DNA from: an uncultured Prevotella sp.
GTDB lineage: Bacteria > Bacteroidota > Bacteroidia > Bacteroidales > Bacteroidaceae
NCBI GenBank assembly: GCA_947164965.1
Contig: CAMUYR010000005.1
Coordinates: 1-64,000, forward strand
Length of the DNA stretch: 64,000 nt
Reading direction: 5' to 3'
Shown: piece after piece, positions 15,090 through 23,399 of the stretch
Numbering within the stretch: the stretch's first letter is position 1
Layout of the letters: each line of letters opens with the position of its first letter
Notes under the pieces: generated by a model
Told to the model about the DNA's origin: nothing
The model's database searches: none
Seen by the model: the letters and a program-made list of their open reading frames with translations, nothing else
Made by a program: the position numbers and the translations under genes

Positions 15090-15807
15090 TCTCGAAGGCG
15101 TCTGCAAGCTGATGTCATTTACTGACATTGGCAAGGTTGCAGCTGACAGAGACTCTGCCATTTCTGCTGACATTCCCTCCTTTGTCCGTCTCAACCAGAC
15201 ATTCGGTGAGAAAGCCAGTATCTTCTGGCTCTATACTCACCTGAAGAGTTTGCTTGTCCGCTTTCTGGTTGATGAGAAGAAAATGTCGGATGAGCAGATT
15301 GAGTTTCTCGCCAGTGTCATTGTCACCAACCACCCCACCATGAAGTTGACGGAGTTTATGCTTTTCGAGAGCTATTTCCTTGGGGGCAGATATCAGGAGT
15401 TCTATGGTGAGAACAGTTACATTCTGGCCATCACCCGTTCTCTGCAGCAGTTCAAGAAGGATTTAAATAACATTTATTGGCAGATAGAGCGTGACAAGGA
15501 GAATGCTAAGAAGGCATCTGTCACTCCAGGTATCTCTTGGGAGGAATATTGTAAACTCAACGGTATGGAAGGCAAGCCCTACCCAGGAACCCTTCAGAAG
15601 GATCCTGTCAAGGTTCAGACTGTCCGCAAGCAGCCTTCCGCTATGTCGGAGGTTCGTGTAGGAGTCAATTCCGCTCATGCCGTCCTTGACAACACCTTTC
15701 GTCTTGACAAGAGTGGTATTGCTCAGTTGCGTGATGTATTCAAGAAACGTTACGGCTGTTCTCCTGAAGAATATCTGAAGAAACATGAAGAAGTTATAGA
15801 GAAGTAG
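15022..15807 (+). CDS. Unidentified protein in lambda P-like position
   Basis: The frame opens at 14956, but starts at 15022 (MPRESLQETM) or 15049 reduce the overlap with the initiator gene to 68 or 41 bp. The product of about 260 aa is helical, with SFTDIGKVAADRD near the start and a C-terminal domain from about residue 180 (GISWEEYCKLNG, then LRDVFKKRYGCSPEEYLKKH). There is no Walker A motif, so it is not a DnaC-type ATPase. Its place directly after, and overlapping, the initiator suggests a replication partner such as a helicase-recruiting protein. No family is named. Confidence 0.6.
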   Translation: MPRESLQETMPAYLTEYRQKYGSLEGVCKLMSFTDIGKVAADRDSAISADIPSFVRLNQTFGEKASIFWLYTHLKSLLVRFLVDEKKMSDEQIEFLASVIVTNHPTMKLTEFMLFESYFLGGRYQEFYGENSYILAITRSLQQFKKDLNNIYWQIERDKENAKKASVTPGISWEEYCKLNGMEGKPYPGTLQKDPVKVQTVRKQPSAMSEVRVGVNSAHAVLDNTFRLDKSGIAQLRDVFKKRYGCSPEEYLKKHEEVIEK

Positions 15808-15832
15808 TTTATCAGTTTAATTGTTTACAGTT

Positions 15833-16291
15833 ATGGCAGAGAAGAAGAAAGTTCATTATCCGTTACTCTGGCTGGTTACCCAGCCCGACGGGAACCACTA
15901 TATACTGGCTGGTACGTCATCGTCTGTTCCTTATCGCTGTCAGCAGGAAGATGAGAATACACACCAGTTGTATGATGTTTGGAACTTGGAAGATTGTATG
16001 TTTATCTATCCAGTTATCAAGGACAACCTTCCCATTTATCTTCGCCGCCATTCATGGAGCGACGAGCCTATTCAGGTAATATCGTCTTTTTTCCCTGCCA
16101 ATGATTCTGTTGTAACCTGTAAGTTTTATTCCAGCATGAGTCAGTGTTGGAAGCATAATTTCAGCAAGTCTCACCTTGCTTGTCACAACTGTATTGGTTC
16201 CAGTCTTGATAAGCAGAAGGTTAGTCATTCTTCCGTTTCCCCTATTCTTCCAAATTCTAATTTTTTTGAAGACTTATCTTCTGAGGTTTAA
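15833..16291 (+). CDS. Hypothetical protein, 152 aa
   Basis: The start is ATG 15833 rather than the in-frame TTG at 15821. It is a soluble, aromatic-rich protein with six or so scattered cysteines (one CHNC) and a serine-rich tail. No domain recognised. Operon spacing to the helicase gene is 14 bp. Confidence 0.6.
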   Translation: MAEKKKVHYPLLWLVTQPDGNHYILAGTSSSVPYRCQQEDENTHQLYDVWNLEDCMFIYPVIKDNLPIYLRRHSWSDEPIQVISSFFPANDSVVTCKFYSSMSQCWKHNFSKSHLACHNCIGSSLDKQKVSHSSVSPILPNSNFFEDLSSEV

Positions 16292-16305
16292 TTATTTGTT
16301 AGCTT

Positions 16306-18288
16306 ATGAATGATATGAAGAATACGCTTAACGATGCTCAGCTTCAGGCCGTCACCTACAGTGGTGGCCCTGAATTAGTTATTGCTGGCGCCGGTTCTGG
16401 TAAGACAACTGTCCTTACCCACAAGATTGTCTATCTGCTCCAGGCAGGTTATGATCCGCGTCGTATTTTAGCCTTGACATTCACCAACAAGGCCGCCAGT
16501 GAGATGAAGAACCGTATCAAGACACTCTTAGGTGCTGACATTGCCAAGTTTTTGAATGTTGGTACTTTCCATTCGATTTTCATGAACTGGCTAAAGTATG
16601 AGATTAAGCAAGGTTATATGCAAACTACACTAACTTCTGGTTTTACAGTTTATGATGATAAGAGTAGTGAAAAGCTATTAAAAGAAATCATCGAGAAGAT
16701 GCAGCTTGACGAGAAAGTCTATGATGTAAAGTCTGTTGCCGAGCGTATCAGCTGTGCCAAGAATAAAATGTTTACCCCAGGTACTTATGGAAGCAGCGAG
16801 TTATACAAAAAGGATGTTCTCAATCAGAAGAGAGAGATCCTTCATATCTACGAGAAGTATGCTGCCGCTTTACGTCGCTGTAATGCTATGGATTTTGATG
16901 ATCTGCTGTTGAATCTCTATCATCATTTCCGTCAGAACGATGTTCGCCGTCAGTGTTATGCCAACCGGCTCCAATATATTTTGGTCGATGAGTACCAAGA
17001 CACTAACCTTGTTCAGAAGGCTATCATCAAGCAGCTTGCTGAGGAAAAGCAGAATCTCTTTGCCGTCGGTGATGATGCCCAGAGTATCTACGCCTTCCGT
17101 GGTGCCGTCATCGAAAATATCCTCCATTTCGAGGAGGATTTTCCCAAGGCTGTTCATTTTAACTTGGAACAAAACTACCGTTCCACCCAGAATATCGTTC
17201 TTGCTGCCAATAGTCTTATCAAGGCTAATACCCGTCAGCGTCCTAAAAATCTCTTTAGTTTGAATGAGCAGGGTGATAAGGTTGTTGTCGGTCGTTTCAG
17301 CAGTGACACCGCCGAGAGTAAGTTTGTTGTCAGCACCATCAAGGAGATGGTAGATTCTGGCAATTTCTCTTACGGAGACTTTGCTGTCCTCTATCGCAAT
17401 AACAGTCTCAGTCGTATGATTGAGAAAGAGCTGATACAGAATGATGTCAGTTATGTTATATATGGAGGTCTTGGTTTCTTCCAACGAAGGGAGATTCAGG
17501 ACATGTTCGCTTACTTCCGTGCCATTATCTTTCCAGATGACGATTTCTCTTTGAAGAGAATTATCAACACTCCGAACAGGGAGATTGGTGATACTACCCT
17601 TACCAAACTCGTCCAGATAGCCGATGCTAACCATATAAGTCTTTGGAAGGTTCTTTCCAACAGTAACAATTACTCTTGTGCTATCAAGCGTCAGCGGACA
17701 CGTGATGCCATTGCCAGGTTCGTTGCGCTCATGGAGCGTTGGCGCTCCATGTTGAAAGAGGATGCTTTTTCCTTGACGGTCTCTATTGTCGAAGAAACGG
17801 ATATGATAAATGTGTTGAAGGAGTCTGACTTAAAAAATAACGAGACACGTACTGACAATCTCTATCAGCTGCTTCGTGATGTTTCTGAGTACGTCTCAGA
17901 ATGCCGTCAGAACCATTCCGAGAAAGTTTTTCTTCAGGACTACATTGATAGCCGTGCCCTTTATACTGATGAAGAGGATAAAGATAAGTTGGCCGTTGAA
18001 GGTGTATCTGTGAAACTGATTACCGTACATAAGTCAAAAGGTCTGGAGTTTCCCGTTGTCTTTGTGATAGGCATGGAAGAAGATCTATTCCCCAGCAAGA
18101 AGTCCCTCGATAGCGTTCCAGCCCTCGAAGAGGAGCGTCGCTTATGTTATGTAGCGATTACCAGAGCCAAGAAAAACTGTTTTCTTACGATGGCTTTTAA
18201 CCGCTATATGTTTGGAAGTTATCAGAAGATGGAACCTTCTGAGTTTATTTACGATATCGACTCAAAGTATTTATCATATCTGAAATAG
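16306..18288 (+). CDS. UvrD/PcrA/Rep-type SF1 DNA helicase
   Basis: At 660 aa this is close to Rep/PcrA length. Motif I is GAGSGKTT (residues 28-35, Lys33), followed by LTFTNKAASEM (Ia), GTFHSIF, VDEYQDTN (motif II, residues 227-234), VGDDAQSIYAFRGA (III) and NYRSTQNI (IV). Motif V/VI regions are VKLITVHKSKGLEFPVVFV and EEERRLCYVAITRAK. All ATPase and helicase residues are present. It unwinds DNA 3' to 5' by family precedent and probably serves replication or conjugative DNA processing of the element. It is 2 bp upstream of a methyltransferase gene. Confidence 0.93.
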   Translation: MNDMKNTLNDAQLQAVTYSGGPELVIAGAGSGKTTVLTHKIVYLLQAGYDPRRILALTFTNKAASEMKNRIKTLLGADIAKFLNVGTFHSIFMNWLKYEIKQGYMQTTLTSGFTVYDDKSSEKLLKEIIEKMQLDEKVYDVKSVAERISCAKNKMFTPGTYGSSELYKKDVLNQKREILHIYEKYAAALRRCNAMDFDDLLLNLYHHFRQNDVRRQCYANRLQYILVDEYQDTNLVQKAIIKQLAEEKQNLFAVGDDAQSIYAFRGAVIENILHFEEDFPKAVHFNLEQNYRSTQNIVLAANSLIKANTRQRPKNLFSLNEQGDKVVVGRFSSDTAESKFVVSTIKEMVDSGNFSYGDFAVLYRNNSLSRMIEKELIQNDVSYVIYGGLGFFQRREIQDMFAYFRAIIFPDDDFSLKRIINTPNREIGDTTLTKLVQIADANHISLWKVLSNSNNYSCAIKRQRTRDAIARFVALMERWRSMLKEDAFSLTVSIVEETDMINVLKESDLKNNETRTDNLYQLLRDVSEYVSECRQNHSEKVFLQDYIDSRALYTDEEDKDKLAVEGVSVKLITVHKSKGLEFPVVFVIGMEEDLFPSKKSLDSVPALEEERRLCYVAITRAKKNCFLTMAFNRYMFGSYQKMEPSEFIYDIDSKYLSYLK

Positions 18289-18290
18289 TT

Positions 18291-18998
18291 ATGGACACGA
18301 GACAACAGAAGAACAAGACCGTTTCATCCGACGAGTGGTACACCCCGAAGTGGATGATTGATGCCCTTGGGCCTTTCGACCTGGATCCATGCAGTCCGAA
18401 GGAGAGACCTTTTGATACTGCTACCGTCCATTGGACGAAGGAGCAGGACGGGTTGATGATGCCGTGGGGTAAGAGCTTTGTCTGGCTGAACCCACCCTAC
18501 AGCCGTCAGCTGCTCCGTCAGTTTGTCGAGAAGCTGGCTGAGCATAATCATGGCATTGCCTTGCTTATCAACCGTCAGGATAACCTGCTGTTCCAGGAGG
18601 TTATCTTCCCCAAGGCTGCCTCGATGCTCTTCCTGAGACACCGGATTAAGTTCCTGCATCCTGACGGACGTTCCAGCAATCCCCCTACGGGTCATTGTCT
18701 GGTTGCCTTCGGCCAGCTGGCCGACCAGCGTCTTCGTGACTGCCGTATTGAAGGCAAGTATGTCCGTCTGAACGCATTCTCCGGCAGTCTTGACAGTACG
18801 CCTGACAGCGCTGCTGAGTTTATTCTCAGCAAGAGTGGCGCTGCCGGAACTTTCAACAGTCAGCAGGCCGTTGTGCCAGTGGCTGATGTCTTTACAGCCC
18901 TGAAGATGCAGGTCTTCCAGATGCAGACCGACTGTTTTTCCAGCAACATGAGAAACATCATGGAAGCTGCTGCTCCAGCTGATTTTACTAACAATTAA
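18291..18998 (+). CDS. Phage-type DNA N6-adenine methyltransferase
   Basis: The N-terminus EWYTPKWMIDALGPFDLDPC and the catalytic FVWLNPPYSR (NPPY) are diagnostic of the phage N-6-adenine-methyltransferase (Dam-like) family; PPTGHCLVAFG follows as usual. The 235-aa protein carries an extra C-terminal tail of about 60 residues. It is expected to methylate adenine N6 in DNA using S-adenosylmethionine. It is unrelated to the D12 enzyme at 9065 and to the methylase in the giant protein, so the element has three types. Confidence 0.88.
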   Translation: MDTRQQKNKTVSSDEWYTPKWMIDALGPFDLDPCSPKERPFDTATVHWTKEQDGLMMPWGKSFVWLNPPYSRQLLRQFVEKLAEHNHGIALLINRQDNLLFQEVIFPKAASMLFLRHRIKFLHPDGRSSNPPTGHCLVAFGQLADQRLRDCRIEGKYVRLNAFSGSLDSTPDSAAEFILSKSGAAGTFNSQQAVVPVADVFTALKMQVFQMQTDCFSSNMRNIMEAAAPADFTNN

Positions 18999-19010
18999 AA
19001 GCGTGAAAAT

Positions 19011-19580
19011 ATGAATGAGAATGTTCAAGTCCGTCTGGAGATAGCCAAGGCAGCTATCTCTGCACGTATCAAGAAAGCCGATGCTCAGGAATGGCTTGAC
19101 TGGGTGCTTGTCGGGAACACCGTTACCGATCTCTGTTCCCTGAACCCCACTGCCCTTTCCGACCAGCTCCTTGTTGACAAGATTCAGGAAGGTAAGGATG
19201 ACTATAGCTGTTATCCGTCCATTTCTTCCAAGTACGCCAAGGATCTTGTCATCGGCTTGAAGTATGCCAAGGTATTGACGATGGATCAGGCTATTGGCAT
19301 AGCCCAGCTTTTTGGCATTAAGAAGCCGATGGATATCATCAAGGATGCCTTCCGTGAGAATGGAGATGAAGATGATGATGCTGGTATTGCAGGAACCTAC
19401 AGCCCCCATGACGGATTTTCTTTCAATAAGAAGTCCTTACTTCGTTGGGTGCGCCGTCAGGGTACTGTTACCATGAAGGCCTATCCCGTCTGCTGTATGG
19501 TTGATGATGCCCTGAAGGAAGTCGGGCTGATTTACGATCAGCCTGTTTGTGATAGTAGTGAGACTGTTGTCTCTGAATGA
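19011..19580 (+). CDS. Hypothetical protein, 189 aa
   Basis: A helical soluble protein with a long charged loop (FRENGDEDDDAGI) and two C-terminal cysteines (YPVCCMVDDALKEVGL). No domain recognised. It is tightly spaced with neighbours (12 bp on each side). Confidence 0.6.
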   Translation: MNENVQVRLEIAKAAISARIKKADAQEWLDWVLVGNTVTDLCSLNPTALSDQLLVDKIQEGKDDYSCYPSISSKYAKDLVIGLKYAKVLTMDQAIGIAQLFGIKKPMDIIKDAFRENGDEDDDAGIAGTYSPHDGFSFNKKSLLRWVRRQGTVTMKAYPVCCMVDDALKEVGLIYDQPVCDSSETVVSE

Positions 19581-19592
19581 AATTTAATTGCT

Positions 19593-19925
19593 ATGGCTAT
19601 GAAGACAGAAGAGTTAAACGATCTGATGGTTGATGTTACCAATCAGCTCAACGAGGCAGGATGTGAATACTTCCTGTCCGTGATGGCTAAGGATGATGAA
19701 GCCGTCCTGGGCAGTGCCAGCATCAATATGAATGATGTCGATGCTGCTGCCAAGCTCATCAGCCAGTCCATCGAGAAAGGCGGTGCTTATGGTCAGCGTA
19801 TGTTGGCCCTGTTCGGTAAGGTCTTCACCAATCTGAAGGTTGACTTGTCAGCCTACGATGTGAAGGACAGGAATGTGCCGCATGACAAGCAGCAAGAGGA
19901 AACCCCTAAAGCATTCCGCAGATGA
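19593..19925 (+). CDS. Hypothetical protein, 110 aa
   Basis: Residues 1-75 (ELNDLMVDVTNQLNEAGCEY, then SVMAKDDEAVLGSASI) resemble in layout the protein at 21396 (ELVDGIRQQLEDENLDYVLV), so the two may be distant paralogues. The stop overlaps the next start by four bases (ATGA). Function unknown. Confidence 0.6.
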   Translation: MAMKTEELNDLMVDVTNQLNEAGCEYFLSVMAKDDEAVLGSASINMNDVDAAAKLISQSIEKGGAYGQRMLALFGKVFTNLKVDLSAYDVKDRNVPHDKQQEETPKAFRR

Positions 19926-20398
19926 ATATCCGTGAGTTATCCGTCGGTAGTTTCGTCAGGGTCAACCTTGGCAGGTATGGCCTTCTGACTGGCATGGTCG
20001 GTGAGATCGGTCGCCGACAGATAGGGGTGTTCATTATCGAGAAGACCCTTGTTCCTGCCAGTCTCAGGAGGTTTACCATCGGGAAACTGTATCGTTTCAA
20101 GCATTCGCGTATTGAGGGGATTGCCATTGACATGTTCAGTCTGAGTCGCATGGACTTTGTTCCGGCTGACAAGACCGGCTGGCAACTGATGTATTATTTT
20201 GGTGATATGAAGCTGCTGTACCGTCATAACAAGGCCCAGAATAGAGCCTCGTTCCGTTTCATGTCGGACTTTACGAAGACCTATACCCGTATCAGTTGTT
20301 ATTGCGTCCATGAGCTTCAGACGATTATGCGGTTCCTCACCGGCGGCGAGTTGGAATTTGACTATAAAGAGAATTGTGATGGAAGAAACAATGAATAA
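19922..20398 (+). CDS. Conserved Bacteroidales mobile-element protein, 158 aa
   Basis: It starts MNIRELSVGSFVR and contains YCVHELQTIMRFLTGGELEF, a motif (VH-x-LQ-x6-LTG-x-EL) that I associate with small conserved proteins of Bacteroides phages and plasmids. The first 45 residues look like a small beta-barrel. No enzymatic motif. It is coupled to the previous gene by ATGA, and the next gene starts inside its 3' end. Confidence 0.6.
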   Translation: MNIRELSVGSFVRVNLGRYGLLTGMVGEIGRRQIGVFIIEKTLVPASLRRFTIGKLYRFKHSRIEGIAIDMFSLSRMDFVPADKTGWQLMYYFGDMKLLYRHNKAQNRASFRFMSDFTKTYTRISCYCVHELQTIMRFLTGGELEFDYKENCDGRNNE

Positions 20399-20603
20399 GA
20401 ACTGTAACGCCGATCAGTCTCAGGCTGTGTGGCGTGACGTCAACAATATCCCTGACAGGGGTCGTGAGCTTGTCTTTTTAGACAAGAAAGGTCATCTTTT
20501 TGCGCCGTATTACGCTCCGACACCTGAGCGTTGGCGTTTCACTTGTATCATCATCGAGGCTGTCCAGTGGGCCTATGCCGATGATTTGAAACCTCAAAAG
20601 TAA
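20379..20603 (+). CDS. DUF551-like small protein
   Basis: The start is ATG 20379 or 20391, both inside the end of the previous gene. The body, AVWRDVNNIPDRGRELVFLD, then PTPERW and VQWAYADDL, has the W...P..G..VL...W pattern of DUF551-type proteins found in phages and plasmids. The product is about 70-74 aa. Function unknown. Confidence 0.5.
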   Translation: MEETMNKNCNADQSQAVWRDVNNIPDRGRELVFLDKKGHLFAPYYAPTPERWRFTCIIIEAVQWAYADDLKPQK

Positions 20604-20625
20604 TAACATCAAATTTTGATAGACT

Positions 20626-21381
20626 ATGATCAATATCCAATGTAGTTTCAGAACTATTGCCAAGTCTGTCCGTCACTATCTGACGGACTATGGCCTGCGT
20701 GTTATCGAGCAGAACCATCGTTTCTTTGCCAAGGCCACCAGTTTTCCTTGTGTGCTGTTGGTCGAGCGTACCTTTGGTGACTTAGGCCGTTTCAAGGTCA
20801 GTGTTGTTGGCGAGAGCAAAAAACGTATGAGTCTCGGTATTTTCGGTATGAGTGCCGTTCTGGTTGAGAAGAACAATCTCGATCCATCCGGAAAGACCTT
20901 CAACATCCTTCATTTTGAAGGTGATGACTATGGCCGATGCTACCTCTTTGTTTATAGCTGGGTTTGTCTGGAGCAGTTCTGCCAACATCATTTTGGCTGT
21001 CAGCCGGATGAAATGGACCTTGATAAGCTCATCAAGCGTCTTATCAAGGAAACCTATTGGGGAAGTCGTGGTCATGCCAAGATGGGAACAGGTGAGTTCA
21101 GTGAGCCTGTCAAGGACTTTACGATTGCCGATGAGAAGGTCTATCGTCTCTCTGAGGTCACCAGGGAAGGTGCTTTCTTCGGTTTTGAGACTCAGGATGA
21201 GCAGATTTCCTATTTCATGACCTATCAGCCTTCTGCCGATATCTCTGCCTATTCTGAGGAGGAGTTAAGCAAGGTCTATGCCATCATTGACCGTCAACAG
21301 CAGGAGTATGATGATAAGCCCTGGCTGTTCTCGCCTTTGATTTCCAATCCTCCTGCCTTCACTCCTCACAAGTTCAACTAA
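20626..21381 (+). CDS. Hypothetical protein, 251 aa
   Basis: A soluble alpha/beta protein with a compact N-terminal part (LLVERTFGDLGRFKVSVVGE) and a polar C-terminus. No recognisable catalytic motif. The gene shares operon spacing (22 bp before, 14 bp after). Confidence 0.6.
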   Translation: MINIQCSFRTIAKSVRHYLTDYGLRVIEQNHRFFAKATSFPCVLLVERTFGDLGRFKVSVVGESKKRMSLGIFGMSAVLVEKNNLDPSGKTFNILHFEGDDYGRCYLFVYSWVCLEQFCQHHFGCQPDEMDLDKLIKRLIKETYWGSRGHAKMGTGEFSEPVKDFTIADEKVYRLSEVTREGAFFGFETQDEQISYFMTYQPSADISAYSEEELSKVYAIIDRQQQEYDDKPWLFSPLISNPPAFTPHKFN

Positions 21382-21395
21382 GAAGCACCGGTTAT

Positions 21396-21704
21396 ATGGA
21401 TAATCAGAAATTTCAAGAATTGGTTGACGGCATCCGTCAGCAGTTGGAAGACGAGAACCTGGATTATGTCCTCGTCATTGCCAACCATCAGGTGAATCAG
21501 GCTGTAGAGGGCATTGTCGGTATTCATGCCGACCATGGCATCCAGGTTCCTGCAGACATGCTTTTCTCTGCCGCCCTTGAAGGCGAGAAAGCTCCCCAGC
21601 ATTTCATTGACCGTGTCATCGACAATGTGATTGATGCTGTTCAGAATCACCTTCGTGACAGGATTGGACAGCGTATAGACAAGGATAAAATTCAATATAG
21701 TTAA
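21396..21704 (+). CDS. Hypothetical protein, 102 aa
   Basis: An acidic helical protein beginning MDNQKFQELVDGIRQQLEDE; a possible distant paralogue of the protein at 19593. It precedes the radical SAM gene by 4 bp, which suggests a functional link, but no motif supports one. Confidence 0.6.
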   Translation: MDNQKFQELVDGIRQQLEDENLDYVLVIANHQVNQAVEGIVGIHADHGIQVPADMLFSAALEGEKAPQHFIDRVIDNVIDAVQNHLRDRIGQRIDKDKIQYS

Positions 21705-21708
21705 GCTT

Positions 21709-22599
21709 ATGGAAGAATTGATTTTAAATGGAAAGTGCCTTTACACCCCAGGTGGTGCGGCACGTGAGTATGCTGCCGTCGGCTGCAACTTCTATCGTGG
21801 TTGTCCTTTCCAGTGCAACTACTGTTATAACCGCAAGGGCCTGACCGCCAAGGTCAACGGTCTGCCCTATGCCAAGTTGGAGGATTCCTTTACGAAGCTC
21901 TCCAACCGTTCCAAGAAATACCGCGATATGGAGTCCATCGATTTCGCATTGACTATTTTCAAGCGTGAGGTGGATAAGTGTTTTGACCACCTCCTGGAGC
22001 ATGGTATTTTCTTCTCGTTCTCAACGGATCCACTCTCTCCTGAGACTTCCGCGTTGACCATCAAGGCCGCTTTCTATGCAGCCTCCAAGGGTATCAACGT
22101 GAAGATTCTTACGAAGAATGCCGGAGCCACCTCTGCCATCTTCCGTCCGTTCTTGAACAATTCCTTTAACAGTCATCTTGCCATCGGCTTCACCCTCACT
22201 GGCAGGGATGATGTGGAGCCGCATGCTCCCAGCAATGCTCAGCGTATCGAGACCCTGAAGCTGTTGCACCAGTGGGGATTGAAGACCTTTGTGAGCATCG
22301 AGCCTATTGTGGACTTTGACAGCAGCATGCGTATGATTGAGGCCACTGCCGGTTTTGCCGACCAGCATCTGATAGGTCTGATGTCGAACCGTAAGGCCAA
22401 CGGTTTCGAGCCTTATGACGGCAAGGCCTGTGATGCCTTCCTTCACAAGACGGCTTTGCTGGCCATTGACAAAGGCATGAAGGTCTATTGGAAGGAGAGC
22501 ATCCGGAAGTTTGCTGACGGAGCGTTCAATAACGAGCACGTTTTTGGCAACAAGGCCTTCTCGGTAGATAAGGACTGGAGCCTGTTTACTCAAAAGTAA
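21709..22599 (+). CDS. Radical SAM protein
   Basis: Cys32, Cys36 and Cys39 (CPFQCNYC) form the CxxxCxxC cluster that binds a [4Fe-4S] centre, preceded by VGCNFYRG. Later segments (FSFSTDPLSPET, VKILTKNAG, FTLTGRDDVEPHAP and FVSIEPIVD) fit the TIM-barrel SAM-binding core of the SPL-like branch. The 296-aa protein has no extra domain. The substrate is unknown; relatives in phages and plasmids are also uncharacterised. It is one of the last genes of the operon. Confidence 0.85.
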   Translation: MEELILNGKCLYTPGGAAREYAAVGCNFYRGCPFQCNYCYNRKGLTAKVNGLPYAKLEDSFTKLSNRSKKYRDMESIDFALTIFKREVDKCFDHLLEHGIFFSFSTDPLSPETSALTIKAAFYAASKGINVKILTKNAGATSAIFRPFLNNSFNSHLAIGFTLTGRDDVEPHAPSNAQRIETLKLLHQWGLKTFVSIEPIVDFDSSMRMIEATAGFADQHLIGLMSNRKANGFEPYDGKACDAFLHKTALLAIDKGMKVYWKESIRKFADGAFNNEHVFGNKAFSVDKDWSLFTQK

Positions 22600-22606
22600 C
22601 GGAACG

Positions 22607-22927
22607 ATGGATAGGATGTTCTACTGGACCGGCATTGTAGTATGGGTGTTTATAGCATCCATACTACTGAGTGTACTTTTCTCCGCTATTGTCCAGCTTT
22701 GGCGCAGGGAGATATCGCCATCCATTGAGAATATCTCCTTTGCCTTGTTCGGCAAAGGCTGGCGTTACCGTCATCTGACTTATTATAAGTTATGGGACGG
22801 TATTCTCAACAAGCCATCTACGCGCCGGAGGCTAAAGCGTAGGCATAATCATTTTAGTCGCTTTGCATGGCGTAGATTGATTCGTGAAGCCAGACAGGAG
22901 GACAAAAAAAATAGACAAATAAAATAA
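22607..22927 (+). CDS. Single-pass membrane protein with basic tail, 106 aa
   Basis: One N-terminal hydrophobic helix (WTGIVVWVFIASILLSVLFS) is followed by a strongly basic cytoplasmic tail (RRRLKRRHNHFSRFAWRRL, ending KKNRQIK). It is the last gene of the plus-strand block; the terminator at 22921 overlaps its stop region. Function unknown. Confidence 0.6.
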   Translation: MDRMFYWTGIVVWVFIASILLSVLFSAIVQLWRREISPSIENISFALFGKGWRYRHLTYYKLWDGILNKPSTRRRLKRRHNHFSRFAWRRLIREARQEDKKNRQIK

Positions 22928-22954
22928 GGTAGGAGTCATCTTACCTTGTTTTAT
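22921..22954. terminator. Bidirectional terminator-like hairpin
   Basis: AAGGTA (22926-22931) pairs with TACCTT (22942-22947). The plus strand then runs TTGTTTTATT, and the minus strand runs ATTTTAT, so it can stop the plus-strand operon and the minus-strand RNA described here. Short stem, so moderate confidence. Confidence 0.6.
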
Positions 22955-22957
22955 TAG

Positions 22958-23089
22958 AGGTGTCTAACACCTCGAGTATGCGTCTGGCTTTTATACCTTC
23001 AGCTGTATTCAGCTTTCATTCCCAGGTGTCTAACACCTTCAAGGAGTACAAGGCTGGAGCGTCTAATGCTATATTCAGCTTATCACTAT
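22958..23089. repeat. Two-copy 66-bp structured tandem unit
   Basis: AGGTGTCTAACACCT occurs at 22958-22972 and 23024-23038, and TATTCAGCTT at 23006-23015 and 23072-23081; both spacings are exactly 66 bp. The sequence between these boxes is not conserved. Conserved hairpin and box with variable filler suggests selection on RNA structure or on protein-binding sites rather than a recent duplication. Confidence 0.6.
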
Positions 23090-23177
23090 GAGAATGACCG
23101 CGTGATTCATGAGTGGATTTATCCCTCATGTTAAGGGCAAACAGCTGCCCCGATAATAGAAATCTATTGACACTCTG

Positions 23178-23208
23178 CAAAGTTACGATTTTTCTTTGTA
23201 ATAACAAA
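23178..23208 (-). promoter_or_regulatory. Consensus Bacteroidetes promoter for the minus-strand RNA
   Basis: On the minus strand TTTG (23208-23205), 19 bp, then TAACTTTG (23185-23178): an exact match to TTTG-N19-TAnnTTTG. Predicted start near 23171. It fires into the gene-free region between two convergent operons. Confidence 0.75.
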
Positions 23209-23285
23209 ATTTTACCGTCGTTTTTTGCAAGAAAATCGTTAAAACGGAAATTTCCTGCCTATAAATGGAAATTTTCCTTTGTTTT

Positions 23286-23335
23286 TGCACTAATTTAGTG
23301 CATTCTGAGGAAATTTTTCCGTTTTCAACGGAAAA
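23286..23335. other. Two perfect inverted repeats in the convergent intergenic region
   Basis: TGCACTAATTTAGTGCA (23286-23302) is a 17-bp perfect palindrome with a 1-bp centre. TTTTCCGTT (23315-23323) pairs with AACGGAAAA (23327-23335) around a 3-base loop. They may be protein-binding sites or extra terminators between the converging operons; no promoter or gene start lies with them. Confidence 0.5.
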
Positions 23336-23354
23336 TGGTAGGTTTCCCACGGAA

Positions 23355-23395
23355 AATCCCCAAGGGTAACGTAATTTATCGTACCTTTGGGGATT
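23355..23395 (-). terminator. Terminator of the minus-strand clamp operon
   Basis: AATCCCCAAGGGTAACG (23355-23371) is nearly self-complementary with CGTACCTTTGGGGATT (23380-23395). Read on the minus strand, the stem is followed by TTTTCC, a short U tract, 5 bp after the stop codon at 23400. It is a convincing intrinsic terminator for the genes 26597 to 23400. Confidence 0.7.
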
Positions 23396-23399
23396 TATC

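Larger units (their letters stand above)
22921..23171 (-). ncRNA. Candidate structured non-coding RNA, about 250 nt
   Basis: A consensus promoter at 23178-23208 reads leftward into a gene-free stretch that ends at the hairpin at 22921-22954. The predicted RNA contains GGGCA/TGCCC, CATGAG/CTCATG, AGCTG-AATA-CAGCT and two AGGTGT/ACACCT hairpins, the last two as part of a 66-bp tandem unit. A 37-codon reading frame (MRDKSTHESRG...) lies within it, but its codons coincide with the hairpins and it looks accidental. No known RNA family recognised. Confidence 0.5.

Noticed and set aside
23016..23207. A 63-codon minus-strand frame in the convergent gap
   Set aside because: Its upper part overlies a consensus promoter and its lower part overlies RNA hairpins; the sequence is low in protein-like features. 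I treat the stretch as an RNA gene, without excluding a 37-codon peptide.
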